A stretch of DNA of 53,168 bases. It comes from Chloroflexota bacterium (GTDB lineage: Bacteria > Chloroflexota > Dehalococcoidia > UBA2979). Shown one piece after another: positions 33,194 to 40,824 of this stretch (within the stretch, counting starts at the first letter, position 1; each line of letters begins with the position of its first letter). The notes beneath the pieces were generated by a model. The model saw nothing but the letters and a program-made list of their open reading frames with translations, was not told the origin of the DNA and ran no database searches. The stretch lies in assembly GCA_009837285.1 (NCBI GenBank), contig VXTU01000085.1:1-53168 (forward strand), read 5' to 3'. The position numbers were made by a program, and so were the translations under genes.

Positions 33194-34387
33194 GTGAACG
33201 GCGCCCCCAACAAGCGCAGCATCCGCGATATCGACCTCGCCGGCCGGCGCGTCTTCCTGCGCGTCGACTACAACGTGCAGGTCGACGACGGACGCGTCAT
33301 CGACGACATGCGGCTGCGCGAGTCGCTCCCGACCATCGCGTACCTGCGCGAGGCCGGGGCCAGCGTCATCCTCTGCTCGCACCGCGGGCGGCCGCGCGGG
33401 CAGGTGGTCGAGAACCTGCGCAACGTGCCCGTGGCCACGCACCTCTCCCGGCTCATCGAGACGCCCGTGCGGTCGGTAGGAGACTGCGTCGGCCCCGAGG
33501 CAGAGGCCGCGGCGGCCGGGCTGGAGCCCGGTGAGCTGCTCATGCTGGAGAACGTCCGCTTCCACGCCGGCGAGGAGGAGAACGACCCGGCGTTCGCGCA
33601 ACAACTCGCCCGCCTCGCCGACGTGTACGTGAGCGACGCGTTCGGCACGGCTCATCGCGCGCACGCCTCGATCGTCGGTGTGCCGAAGTACCTGCCCGCG
33701 GTGGCAGGTCTCCTCCTGGAACGCGAGATCGCCGCGCTGGGTGGGCTCACGGAGCCGGAGCGGCCGTTCGGGATCGTACTCGGCGGGGCGAAGGTCTCCG
33801 ACAAGATCGCGATCCTCCGCCACCTCGCCGCCAAGGCCGACGTGGTCTGCGTTGGCGGCGGCGTGGCCAACACGTTCCTCGCCGAGCAGGGCTTCGACGT
33901 GGCCGACTCGCTCTGGGACCGCGACGGGCTCGACTCCGCGCGGGACGTGCTCGCGCAGGCAGCCGCACGCCGCGACCTGCGGCTCTACCTGCCGGTCGAC
34001 GCCGTCGTTGGCTTCGGCGCGGCCGACGCCGGGCACATTCGCAAGGTGCCGGTGGACAGCGTGCCGCCGGACTGGCGCATCCTCGACATCGGCCCCGCGA
34101 CGGTCGAGCTGTTCCGTACGGCGCTCCACCCGATGCGCACCGTGGTGTGGAACGGCCCGCTGGGCCTGTTCGAGCGCGAGCCGTTCGACTACGGCTCGCT
34201 GGCGATGGCGGAGATGCTCGCGGACCTCGACGGTCAGGTGGTGATCGGCGGGGGCGAGACGGCCGCGGCCGTGCAGCGCGCGGGCATCGAGGACCGCATC
34301 GCGCACATCTCGACCGGTGGTGGCGCCTCGCTGGCGATGCTGCAGGGCCACGCCCTCCCCGCGGTGGACGCCCTCGACGACGCCTGA
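33194..34387 (+). CDS. pgk: Phosphoglycerate kinase
   Basis: Pgk (397 residues) transfers phosphate between 1,3-bisphosphoglycerate and ADP in glycolysis. Substrate motifs include FLRVDYNVQVDDG (usually RVDFNVP), ILCSHRGRPRG, LLMLENVRFHAGEEEND and SDAFGTAHRAHAS; the nucleotide domain has VLGGAKVSDKI, VWNGPLGLFE and IGGGETAAAV (usually GGGDT/ET). The substitutions at RVDYNVQ are mild. The GTG start fits a leaderless promoter. It is separated from apgM-tpiA by a toxin-antitoxin module. Confidence 0.95.
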   Translation: MNGAPNKRSIRDIDLAGRRVFLRVDYNVQVDDGRVIDDMRLRESLPTIAYLREAGASVILCSHRGRPRGQVVENLRNVPVATHLSRLIETPVRSVGDCVGPEAEAAAAGLEPGELLMLENVRFHAGEEENDPAFAQQLARLADVYVSDAFGTAHRAHASIVGVPKYLPAVAGLLLEREIAALGGLTEPERPFGIVLGGAKVSDKIAILRHLAAKADVVCVGGGVANTFLAEQGFDVADSLWDRDGLDSARDVLAQAAARRDLRLYLPVDAVVGFGAADAGHIRKVPVDSVPPDWRILDIGPATVELFRTALHPMRTVVWNGPLGLFEREPFDYGSLAMAEMLADLDGQVVIGGGETAAAVQRAGIEDRIAHISTGGGASLAMLQGHALPAVDALDDA

Positions 34388-34402
34388 GGTCCGAGTTGGT
34401 TC

Positions 34403-34432
34403 TTTGACTAGTCCGACCAGATTGGTCAAAAT
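34403..34432 (+). promoter_or_regulatory. Promoter with embedded operator of the toxin-antitoxin module
   Basis: TTGACT (34404-34409), a 17-nt spacer and CAAAAT (34427-34432) form a good promoter. Inside the spacer GACCA-N3-TGGTC (34415-34427) is a perfect inverted repeat, and GACTAGTC (34406-34413) is an 8-bp palindrome over the -35. A further GTTGG-N7-CCAAC lies at 34444-34460. This layout fits autorepression by the antitoxin or the complex. The region is distinctly AT-richer than its surroundings. Confidence 0.65.
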
Positions 34433-34503
34433 AGTCACCGCCAGTTGGATCGTGCCCAACCAACCGAGCCTCGAAGCGCATCCACGGAGGTGAGGGTCTG
34501 ACG

Positions 34504-34872
34504 ATGTCGGAAACCACGGGGCGGTACGAGAGCCATGCGGAAGGCGACGTATCGGACGCGTTTCGCGTCGGGGTGGCCGAGGCGAAGGGCAAGTTCTCCG
34601 CACTGGTCGAAGGGGTACAGCACCGCGGCGAGCACTACGTGATCGAGCGTCACGGCAAGCCCGCGGCGGCCCTCGTGAGCGTCGACGAACTTGAACTTGT
34701 CGAAGCTGCGCGGCGCGATCCCTCCGAGGGCAACGACGGGCTGACCGGCCTCATCGGTCTCTTCGGGGACCTCATGTCCGATGACGAGATCGATGACATG
34801 GTCGATGCCATCTACGAGGACCGCGCACGAGACGAGCTCCGCGAGGTCGATTCGAGCGACTGGTTCGCGTGA
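34504..34872 (+). CDS. Phd/YefM-type antitoxin
   Basis: A 122-residue antitoxin. The middle matches the Phd/YefM DNA-binding fold: RVGVAEAKGKFSALVEGVQHRGEHYVIERHGKPAAALVSVDELE. The longer than usual acidic C-terminal part (DEIDDMVDAIYEDRARDELREVDSSDWFA) would wrap and neutralise the toxin. The ATG follows GGAGGTGA. It overlaps the toxin gene by 4 nt (GTGA), and the promoter upstream contains palindromic operator-like sites, as expected for autoregulation. Confidence 0.9.
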   Translation: MSETTGRYESHAEGDVSDAFRVGVAEAKGKFSALVEGVQHRGEHYVIERHGKPAAALVSVDELELVEAARRDPSEGNDGLTGLIGLFGDLMSDDEIDDMVDAIYEDRARDELREVDSSDWFA

Positions 34873-35276
34873 AATACCTGCTCGATACCGACACGGTGAG
34901 CGGCCTGACGAGGCGAAGGCCGTCTGAAACCCTCCTCCTCCGCATGGCGACCACCGCTCGCGAGGACAGAACCACTTCGAGCATCACGCTCTCCGAACTG
35001 CTGTTTGGAGCACACAAGGCCGGCGCACGATCGACGGAACTCCTGACGCGGATTCGCGCCGCGCTGCCACGCTCCTCACTGATCCCGTTCGACGATGCGG
35101 CAGCGGAGGAGTACGGACGGCTGCGAGCGCACCTGGAATCTCAGGGCACGCCGATAGGGCAGGCAGACACGCAGATCGCGGCGATCGCACTGGCGAACGA
35201 CCTGACAGTCGTCACCGGGAACGTCCGTCACTTCGAGCGCGTCCCCGGCCTCACCGTCGAGAACTGGCTCGCGTAA
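34869..35276 (+). CDS. vapC: VapC-type PIN-domain toxin
   Basis: A 135-residue PIN endoribonuclease: Asp in YLLDTDTVSGL, Glu in LSELLFGAHKAG, Asp in PIGQADTQIAAIALAND, and VTGNVRHFERVPGL with Asn in place of the fourth acidic residue, a common variant in VapC. It begins with GTG overlapping the antitoxin stop, so the antitoxin is made first. Lower GC than the flanking glycolytic genes suggests that the module arrived by transfer. Confidence 0.92.
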   Translation: MKYLLDTDTVSGLTRRRPSETLLLRMATTAREDRTTSSITLSELLFGAHKAGARSTELLTRIRAALPRSSLIPFDDAAAEEYGRLRAHLESQGTPIGQADTQIAAIALANDLTVVTGNVRHFERVPGLTVENWLA

Positions 35277-35343
35277 ACTGCCTCGGCCGCAGTCATCGAG
35301 GCCTCTGCGCCGTGCATGCGGGCGCTACGAGCCGCGCTCGCTA

Positions 35344-35349
35344 TAGCAT
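35344..35349 (+). promoter_or_regulatory. -10 box immediately upstream of apgM
   Basis: TAGCAT (overlapping TATAGC at 35342-35347) ends 8 nt before ATG 35357, with no Shine-Dalgarno between, so apgM is likely leaderless. It gives the apgM-tpiA-miaA genes a promoter independent of the upstream toxin-antitoxin module. Confidence 0.45.
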
Positions 35350-35356
35350 GTAGGCC

Positions 35357-36568
35357 ATGGACCCCGAACTGATCCGGCGGCTCTCGATCCCCGCCGACAC
35401 CAAGGTCGTGTTGTGCGTCCTCGACGGCCTCGGCGGGCTGCCCGGCCCGCGCGGCCGCACCGAGCTCGAAGCTGCCGACTGCCTCCACCTCGACCGGCTG
35501 GCCGAGGAGGGCATGATCGGCCAGACGCTTCCCGTCGGGCACGGCATCACGCCAGGCTCAGGGCCCGGCCACCTCGGCCTCTTCGGCTATGACCCGCTCG
35601 AGGTCGAGGTCGGCCGTGGGGTGCTCGAGGCGACCGGGATCGACTTCCCGCTCGGCCGGGACGACCTGGTGGCGCGCGGCAACCTCTGCACCGTCGACGC
35701 CGACGGGAACATCACCGACCGCCGCGCCGGGCGAGTGGCGACCGAGATCACCGGCGAGATCGCCGAACAACTCTCCGGCATCGAGTTGCCCGGGTACGAG
35801 GCGCTTGTGCAGGAGGTGCGTGAGCACCGCTTCGTGCTGGTGCTGAGGCCGCTCGACGGCAACGCTCCGCTGAGCGAGGCGCTCTCCGAGACCGACCCGC
35901 AGCGCGAGGGGGCTCCGGCGCTTGTCGCGGAAGCGCTCGCGCCGGCCGGGGCGTCGGCTGCGGACGTGGCCAATCGCTTCGCCGCGGAGGCACGGATACG
36001 CATCGGGGAGCGTGAGACGGCGAACCAGGTGCTGCTGCGAGGGTGGTCGAGACTACCCGACCTGCCGCAGCTGCCGGAGCTGTGGAAGCTGCGGGCCGCA
36101 GCCGTCGCCACGTACCCGATGTACCGCGGCCTCTCGCGCCTCGTCGGCATGGACGTGCTCGATGCCGGCGACTCGCTTGCCACGCAGGTCGCGACCGTGC
36201 GGGAGCACTGGGACGACTACGACTTCTTCTTCGTCCACTTCAAGCCCACCGACGCGGCGGGCGAGGACGGCGACTTCGCACGCAAGCAGCAGGCGATCGC
36301 GGCGTTCGACGACTGCATGCCGGGGCTGCTCGCCCTCGATCCGAACGTGGTGGTCGTGACCGGCGACCACTCGACACCCGCCGGGATGGCGGCGCACTCG
36401 TGGCACCCCGTCCCGGCACTGGTCTGGGGCGACTACGTGCGCCCCGACGACTCGCACCGCTTCGGCGAGCGCGAGTGCGCGCACGGCGGGATGGGCACCA
36501 TCCCCGCGAAGGAACTGCTGCCGATCGCGTTCGCGCACGCGGGGCGGCTCGCGAAGTTCGGCGCCTGA
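35357..36568 (+). CDS. apgM: 2,3-bisphosphoglycerate-independent phosphoglycerate mutase, archaeal type
   Basis: ApgM (403 residues) interconverts 3- and 2-phosphoglycerate. It belongs to the alkaline-phosphatase superfamily: VVLCVLDGLGGLP with metal-binding Asp, the nucleophile Ser in TPGSGPGHLGLFGYDP, VHFKPTDAAGEDGD, and VVVTGDHSTPAGMAAHSWHPVP for the second metal site. The length and layout are those of the archaeal/ApgM form rather than the ~510-residue GpmI. The stop overlaps tpiA by one base. Together with pgk and tpiA it gives a lower-glycolysis cluster. Confidence 0.95.
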   Translation: MDPELIRRLSIPADTKVVLCVLDGLGGLPGPRGRTELEAADCLHLDRLAEEGMIGQTLPVGHGITPGSGPGHLGLFGYDPLEVEVGRGVLEATGIDFPLGRDDLVARGNLCTVDADGNITDRRAGRVATEITGEIAEQLSGIELPGYEALVQEVREHRFVLVLRPLDGNAPLSEALSETDPQREGAPALVAEALAPAGASAADVANRFAAEARIRIGERETANQVLLRGWSRLPDLPQLPELWKLRAAAVATYPMYRGLSRLVGMDVLDAGDSLATQVATVREHWDDYDFFFVHFKPTDAAGEDGDFARKQQAIAAFDDCMPGLLALDPNVVVVTGDHSTPAGMAAHSWHPVPALVWGDYVRPDDSHRFGERECAHGGMGTIPAKELLPIAFAHAGRLAKFGA

Positions 36569-37341
36569 TGGCTGCGCGCACCCCCATCGTCGGCGGCAAC
36601 TGGAAGATGCACCTCGACCGAGCGGGCGCGCGCGACCTGCTGCGAGAGCTGCGGGCCGAACTCGATGGCGTCGAAGGCGTCGAGGTGGTCATCTGCCCGC
36701 CCGCGCCGTGGCTCGGCGACGCCGCCGACGCGCTCGATGGCACATCGCTCCATGTCGGCGCGCAGAACGCGTACTGGCTGCCGCACGGCGCCTACACGGG
36801 CGAAGTGGGCGCGGCGATGCTCATCGGCACCGCCCGGTACGTCCTCGTCGGCCACTCCGAGCGGCGCCACGTCTTCGGCGAGACGAACGAGGACACGGGC
36901 CGCAAGCTCTCGGCAGTGCTGGAGCTTGGTCTGCTGCCAATCCTCGCGGTCGGCGAGCTGCAGGCCGAGCGCGAGGCGGGCACGACACGCGAGGTGCTCC
37001 GCGAGCAAGTCGACGCTGCGTTGTCCGACGTCGACCGACTGCCCGAGGGCTTTGTCATTGCGTACGAGCCGGTGTGGGCGATCGGCACTGGCCTGACCGC
37101 GACGCCTGAGATCGCACAGTCGACCATCGCCGATGTGCGCGCGATGGTCGCCGACCGCTTCGGCGAGGCGACCGCCGAGTCGTGCCGTATCCAGTACGGG
37201 GGGTCGGTCAACGCCGACAACGTCGGCGACCTCGCCGCGCAGCCCGACATCGACGGTGCGCTCGTTGGTGGAGCGTCACTCGACGCGTCGGCCTTCGCGA
37301 CCATCTGCCGCGCCGTGGCGGGAGCAGGGGGCGCGAGCTGA
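36568..37341 (+). CDS. tpiA: Triosephosphate isomerase
   Basis: TpiA (257 residues) interconverts dihydroxyacetone phosphate and glyceraldehyde 3-phosphate. The active-site residues are all visible: Lys in VGGNWKMH, His in LVGHSERR, Glu in AYEPVWAIGTG, and the phosphate-binding YGGSVN and GALVGGASLD. The CVGE segment reads AVGE, which is tolerated. The start overlaps the apgM stop by one base (TGATG). The miaA frame begins at the tpiA stop. Confidence 0.96.
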   Translation: MAARTPIVGGNWKMHLDRAGARDLLRELRAELDGVEGVEVVICPPAPWLGDAADALDGTSLHVGAQNAYWLPHGAYTGEVGAAMLIGTARYVLVGHSERRHVFGETNEDTGRKLSAVLELGLLPILAVGELQAEREAGTTREVLREQVDAALSDVDRLPEGFVIAYEPVWAIGTGLTATPEIAQSTIADVRAMVADRFGEATAESCRIQYGGSVNADNVGDLAAQPDIDGALVGGASLDASAFATICRAVAGAGGAS

Positions 37342-38258
37342 GCGGGCCGGGCGTCGTCGCGCTCGTTGGCCCGACTGCGTCGGGCAAGACCGCCGCGGCG
37401 ATCGCCGTCGCTCAGCGTCTACCGATCGAAGTGGTCTCGGCCGACTCGCGCCAGATCCGGCGAGGCATGCGCATCGGCACCGCCGCCCCCACCGACGAGG
37501 AGCTTGCGGCCGTCCCGCACCACCTCGTCGGCATCGTCGAGCCCAACGAGCCGTGGACGCTCGCGGACTTCCTCGAACGCGCGCACGAGGCCATCGACGC
37601 GATCCACGCGCGCGGGTGCCTGCCGCTGCTCGTCGGGGGCGCCGGGCAGTACGTGTGGGCGCTCCTCGAAGGCTGGGAGCCACCCGCCGTCCCGCCCAAC
37701 CCCGAGCTGCGGGCGCGCCTCGAGGCCGAGGCGCGGGCGCAGGGCGTCGAAGCCGTGCATGCCCGACTCGCGGCCCTCGACCCCGCGTCCGCGGAGCGCA
37801 TCGGCACAAGGAACGAGCGACGCCTGATCCGCGCACTCGAGATCGTCGACGCAACCGGCGAGCCGATCGCCCCACTCCCGCGCGTGCCGCCGCCCTGGCC
37901 GTGGCGCGTCGTCGGCCTGCAGTGGTCGCGGTCGGCGCTCAGCCGCCGCGCTGACCGCCGAGCGGCAGCGATGTACGAGGCCGGGCTCGTCGAGGAGACG
38001 CGCGCCATCGTCGAGGGCCACGGCGACGACTTCGAGGCGCTGACCTCGATTGGCTACGCGGAGGCGCTGGGGGTGCTGAGAGGCCAGTGGCACGAGGCGG
38101 AGGCGGTCAAGCGCACGCAGGCCGCAACACGCCGCCTGATACGCCGCCAGGCGGCGTGGTTCCGTCCCGTCGACCCTCGGATCGAGTGGGTGGCGGGGGC
38201 GGACGTGGACCGTGTCGTGGCCGCGGTTGAGGCGGCTGCGGACGGGCTGCGGTCGTAG
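37338..38258 (+). CDS. miaA: tRNA dimethylallyltransferase
   Basis: MiaA adds a dimethylallyl group to A37 of tRNAs reading UNN codons. The ~306-residue product has the P-loop LVGPTASGKT, VSADSRQIRRGMRIGTAAPT, PHHLVGIVEPNEPW, LVGGAGQYVWALLEGW and RNERRLIRALEI. No ATG, GTG or TTG occurs in frame between GTG 37182 (deep inside tpiA) and the P-loop. CTG 37338, 10 codons before the P-loop and a few bases after AGGGGG, overlaps the tpiA stop (CTGA) and is the likely start. A start at 37182 would add 52 unrelated residues. Confidence 0.9.
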   Translation: MSGPGVVALVGPTASGKTAAAIAVAQRLPIEVVSADSRQIRRGMRIGTAAPTDEELAAVPHHLVGIVEPNEPWTLADFLERAHEAIDAIHARGCLPLLVGGAGQYVWALLEGWEPPAVPPNPELRARLEAEARAQGVEAVHARLAALDPASAERIGTRNERRLIRALEIVDATGEPIAPLPRVPPPWPWRVVGLQWSRSALSRRADRRAAAMYEAGLVEETRAIVEGHGDDFEALTSIGYAEALGVLRGQWHEAEAVKRTQAATRRLIRRQAAWFRPVDPRIEWVAGADVDRVVAAVEAAADGLRS

Positions 38259-38263
38259 CGCCG

Positions 38264-38560
38264 TCAGGCCGTTGGCGCGGGTTCGTTGAGCGGGTGGAAG
38301 ACCTCGTACCCCTCGACGCGTAGCTCGGGCGGGCCATGCGCGATCAGCGCGTCACGGATGCGATCGGCTTCGGGAAGCCCCAGCAGGCTCACCCCTCGTG
38401 GCAGCCCGATGAGTTCGACGCCGATCAGGCGTCCCTCGCCGTCGTAGTCGAGGTTTCTCCAGTCGCCAAACTCACGGCACGTCGCGATCTTCGCCCGTAG
38501 GAACCGCAAGTACAGGATGTCGCCGACTTCGTTGATTCGGACTTCGATGGCGCCGGGCAT
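38264..38560 (-). CDS. DUF2283-family protein, possible antitoxin
   Basis: A 98-residue protein with the DUF2283 pattern: IEVRINEVGDILYLRFLRA then NLDYDGEGRLIGVELIGLPRG. DUF2283 proteins often sit next to DUF4258 genes and the pair is suspected to be a toxin-antitoxin system. Here it begins 13 nt after the DUF4258 stop, with AGAGGGA as Shine-Dalgarno before ATG 38560; GTG 38581 is an alternative. The C-terminal tail (EGYEVFHPLNEPAPTA) has no match I know. Confidence 0.8.
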   Translation of the reverse strand: MPGAIEVRINEVGDILYLRFLRAKIATCREFGDWRNLDYDGEGRLIGVELIGLPRGVSLLGLPEADRIRDALIAHGPPELRVEGYEVFHPLNEPAPTA

Positions 38561-38573
38561 GTCGTCAGTCCCT

Positions 38574-38852
38574 CTACTCACCGTGCCACGCGACGGTCGC
38601 GACCATCATCGGCTCGGAATCGATCCGGACGTAGACCTTGCAGCGGCGGAGGCCTATCGACCGCAGGTAAATGTTACACGGGTCGGTCGGAGGGCGGTCG
38701 CGCGCGGGCCGGACGTGGTCTGGCCGCTCCAGTGTCGCTCGAATGTCATCCCTGGTGATGCCGAGCTCCACCATTCGGTCGAGTGCATGCGGCTCATAGG
38801 CGACCACGCCACCCGGTGGCAGTATTGGCTCCACGGCCGCTCCTCGGCTCAT
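38574..38852 (-). CDS. DUF4258-family protein, possible toxin
   Basis: A 92-residue protein ending in the DUF4258 pattern: YEPHALDRMVELGITRDDIRATLERPDHV, then YLRSIGLRRCKVYVRIDSEPMMVATVAWHG. The fold is related to BrnT/RelE-like small toxins, with conserved His and Arg residues in the first helix. It precedes the DUF2283 gene on the same strand. The order (toxin before antitoxin) is the same as in BrnTA. Divergent from dapF. Confidence 0.8.
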   Translation of the reverse strand: MSRGAAVEPILPPGGVVAYEPHALDRMVELGITRDDIRATLERPDHVRPARDRPPTDPCNIYLRSIGLRRCKVYVRIDSEPMMVATVAWHGE

Positions 38853-38953
38853 CGCGCCGTCGCACGGGCATCGGGGATACGGTGGGAGCCGTGACGCCGA
38901 GGGTACGGGGCACCGGGCATGACGGGAACCGGTCCGCCGACCGACCATGTCGG

Positions 38954-38983
38954 TTGAGGCTGCCGCTCGCGCGCACGTACGAT
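38954..38983 (+). promoter_or_regulatory. dapF promoter
   Basis: TTGAGG (38954-38959), an 18-nt spacer and TACGAT (38978-38983). Transcription should start at about 38990, directly at ATG 38991. The in-frame ATG at 38982 overlaps the -10 box and so cannot be the start from this promoter. Confidence 0.6.
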
Positions 38984-38990
38984 GATCGGC

Positions 38991-39866
38991 ATGAGCGCGT
39001 GGGCCTTCTGGAAGATGCACGGCGCCGGCAACGACTTCGTCGTCACCGACGGAGGCGACCCCGCGCACGCCGGGCGCTCCGACGCGGAGTGGAGCGCGCT
39101 CGCCGAGCGCGTGTGTGACCGGCACTTTGGCGTCGGCGCCGACGGGCTCATCGCCGTGCTGCCGTCCGACGTGGCCGACCGGCGCATGCGCATGTTCAAT
39201 CCCGACGGCTCCGAGTCCGAGATGTGCGGCAACGGCATCCGCTGCCTCGTCAAGTTCGTGCTCGACCAGGACGACGACCTGCGCGCCCGCGGGACGCTGA
39301 GCGTCGACACGCTCGCGGGTGTGCTCGACGCCGTAGCGACGCCGGGCGAGGACGGCACGGTCGCGCGCGTGCAGGTGAGCATGGGCGAACCGCACTTCGC
39401 GCCGGAAGACCTCGGCGCACTCGTAGAGCAGGCGGCCCCGGTGCTTGGCTTGCCGCTGGAGGCGGCGGGGACCGAGCAGAGCGTGACGCTCGTCTCGATG
39501 GGTAATCCGCACGCCGTCACGTTTATCGATACCCCTGTCGACTCGTTCGAGCTTGAACGCATCGGACCGGCGGTCGAGCATCACCCCGTCTTCGCGAACC
39601 GCACGAACTTCGAGGTCGTGCGCGTGCGCGACGAGGGCGCGATCGACATGCGGGTGTGGGAGCGCGGCGCGGGCGAGACCCTCGCCTGCGGCTCGGGCGC
39701 CTGCGCCGCCGCCGTCGCGTCGCGGCTGCATGGCTTCGTCGGCGACCGCGTCGACGTCCACGTGCCGGGCGGCACGCTCGGCATCGGCTGGGATGGAGCC
39801 GGCGAGGTCTCACTCGAGGGCCCCGCGACGCTCGTCTTCACCTCGACGTGGGAGGATCCCGCGTGA
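38991..39866 (+). CDS. dapF: Diaminopimelate epimerase
   Basis: DapF (291 residues) converts LL- to meso-diaminopimelate by a two-cysteine mechanism. Both catalytic cysteines are present: Cys79 in SEMCGNGIRCL and Cys233 in LACGSGACAAAV. WKMHGAGNDFVV is the standard N terminus and VSMGNPHAVTF the second domain motif. ATG 38991 was chosen over 38982 from promoter position; translation is probably leaderless. With the DapL-type aminotransferase 1 kb downstream this supplies meso-diaminopimelate for lysine and for MurE. Confidence 0.96.
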   Translation: MSAWAFWKMHGAGNDFVVTDGGDPAHAGRSDAEWSALAERVCDRHFGVGADGLIAVLPSDVADRRMRMFNPDGSESEMCGNGIRCLVKFVLDQDDDLRARGTLSVDTLAGVLDAVATPGEDGTVARVQVSMGEPHFAPEDLGALVEQAAPVLGLPLEAAGTEQSVTLVSMGNPHAVTFIDTPVDSFELERIGPAVEHHPVFANRTNFEVVRVRDEGAIDMRVWERGAGETLACGSGACAAAVASRLHGFVGDRVDVHVPGGTLGIGWDGAGEVSLEGPATLVFTSTWEDPA

Positions 39867-39923
39867 ACCCGACCCTTCCGGGCATCCGCCGCCCGCACCC
39901 CAACGCAAGCCGGAGGTAGTGGC

Positions 39924-40802
39924 ATGACGCAACCGAGGACGCTCGACGACGCGCTCCAGACCCGCAACATCCCTCGCACGGTCGATGAGTGGGAGGAGCT
40001 GCTCGACGCCGACGGCACGCACGCCGTCGAGACCGACCTGGGCGAGATGGCCTTCGTCGAGGACGGCGGACAGCTGCACCTGCACTACGCGTTCGACAGC
40101 CTCGAGGCGATGAAGCAGGTGTGGCACTCGATGTTCGACGTGCTGCGGCCCCGCATTAACGAGCTCGGGTACCCCTACCTCGTGATCGACCTCATCGAGC
40201 ACCCGAACCGGCGCTGGATCGAGGGGCTGCTGGACGAGAACGACTTCGAGGAGCTGGGCGACTGGCTGGAGTTCACGCACAACGACATCCGCGACCTCGA
40301 CCCGCCCGAGATCCCCGACGGGTTCACGATGCGGCGGGGCGGCGAGGACGACCACGAGTCGGTGATCGCCCTGGAGGGCGCTGCTTACGGCGACTTCCGC
40401 GACGGCGCCACCGCGACGCGTTCCCGCCTCGCCGAGGCGGCCTGGCTCGGCGTCCTCGAGCGCGACGGAGACCTCATCGCCTACGCGCTGAACAGCGGCG
40501 TCGAGCAGCGGCACGGGACGGTGCTCTCGTGCGCCGTCCAGCCACGCGAGCAGAACCGCGGGATCGGCAAGGTGATCCTCGGCGCGGCCACGTACCAGCT
40601 GGCCAGCGCCGGGGCGCGCACGGCCTCGCTGCGCGTCTGGCCGGAGATCCCGAGGGGCGCACGCATCGCGCAGGCCGTCGGGTACCGAGTCGGACGGCGC
40701 GGCATCGAGCTGCGGCGCGACAGCGACGAAGAAATCCTTGCGGAGCGGCGCGACGACCAGCGCATCCGCAACATGCGCGTCCGCTTCGGCGGCTGGCGAT
40801 AA
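39924..40802 (+). CDS. GNAT-family N-acetyltransferase, two-domain
   Basis: A 292-residue acetyltransferase. The C-terminal half shows a GNAT core: FTMRRGGEDDHESVIALEGAAYGDF, LERDGDLIAYALNSG, and the acetyl-CoA loop region AVQPREQNRGIGKVILGAAT (RxxGIG). The N-terminal ~120 residues look like a decayed second GNAT-like domain (HLHYAFDSLEAMKQVWHSMFDVLRPRI, YLVIDLIEHPNRRWIEGLLDENDF). ATG 39924 follows GGAGGTAGTGG. Substrate unknown. It lies between dapF and dapL with short gaps and may be part of that operon. Confidence 0.85.
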   Translation: MTQPRTLDDALQTRNIPRTVDEWEELLDADGTHAVETDLGEMAFVEDGGQLHLHYAFDSLEAMKQVWHSMFDVLRPRINELGYPYLVIDLIEHPNRRWIEGLLDENDFEELGDWLEFTHNDIRDLDPPEIPDGFTMRRGGEDDHESVIALEGAAYGDFRDGATATRSRLAEAAWLGVLERDGDLIAYALNSGVEQRHGTVLSCAVQPREQNRGIGKVILGAATYQLASAGARTASLRVWPEIPRGARIAQAVGYRVGRRGIELRRDSDEEILAERRDDQRIRNMRVRFGGWR

Positions 40803-40824
40803 CGCGGAGGCGGGGGAACACGGC

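Noticed and set aside
32045-34603. 852-codon open frame on the minus strand
   Set aside because: It is antisense to polyprenyl synthase and pgk, lacks recognisable motifs, and such long shadow frames are expected at this GC content.
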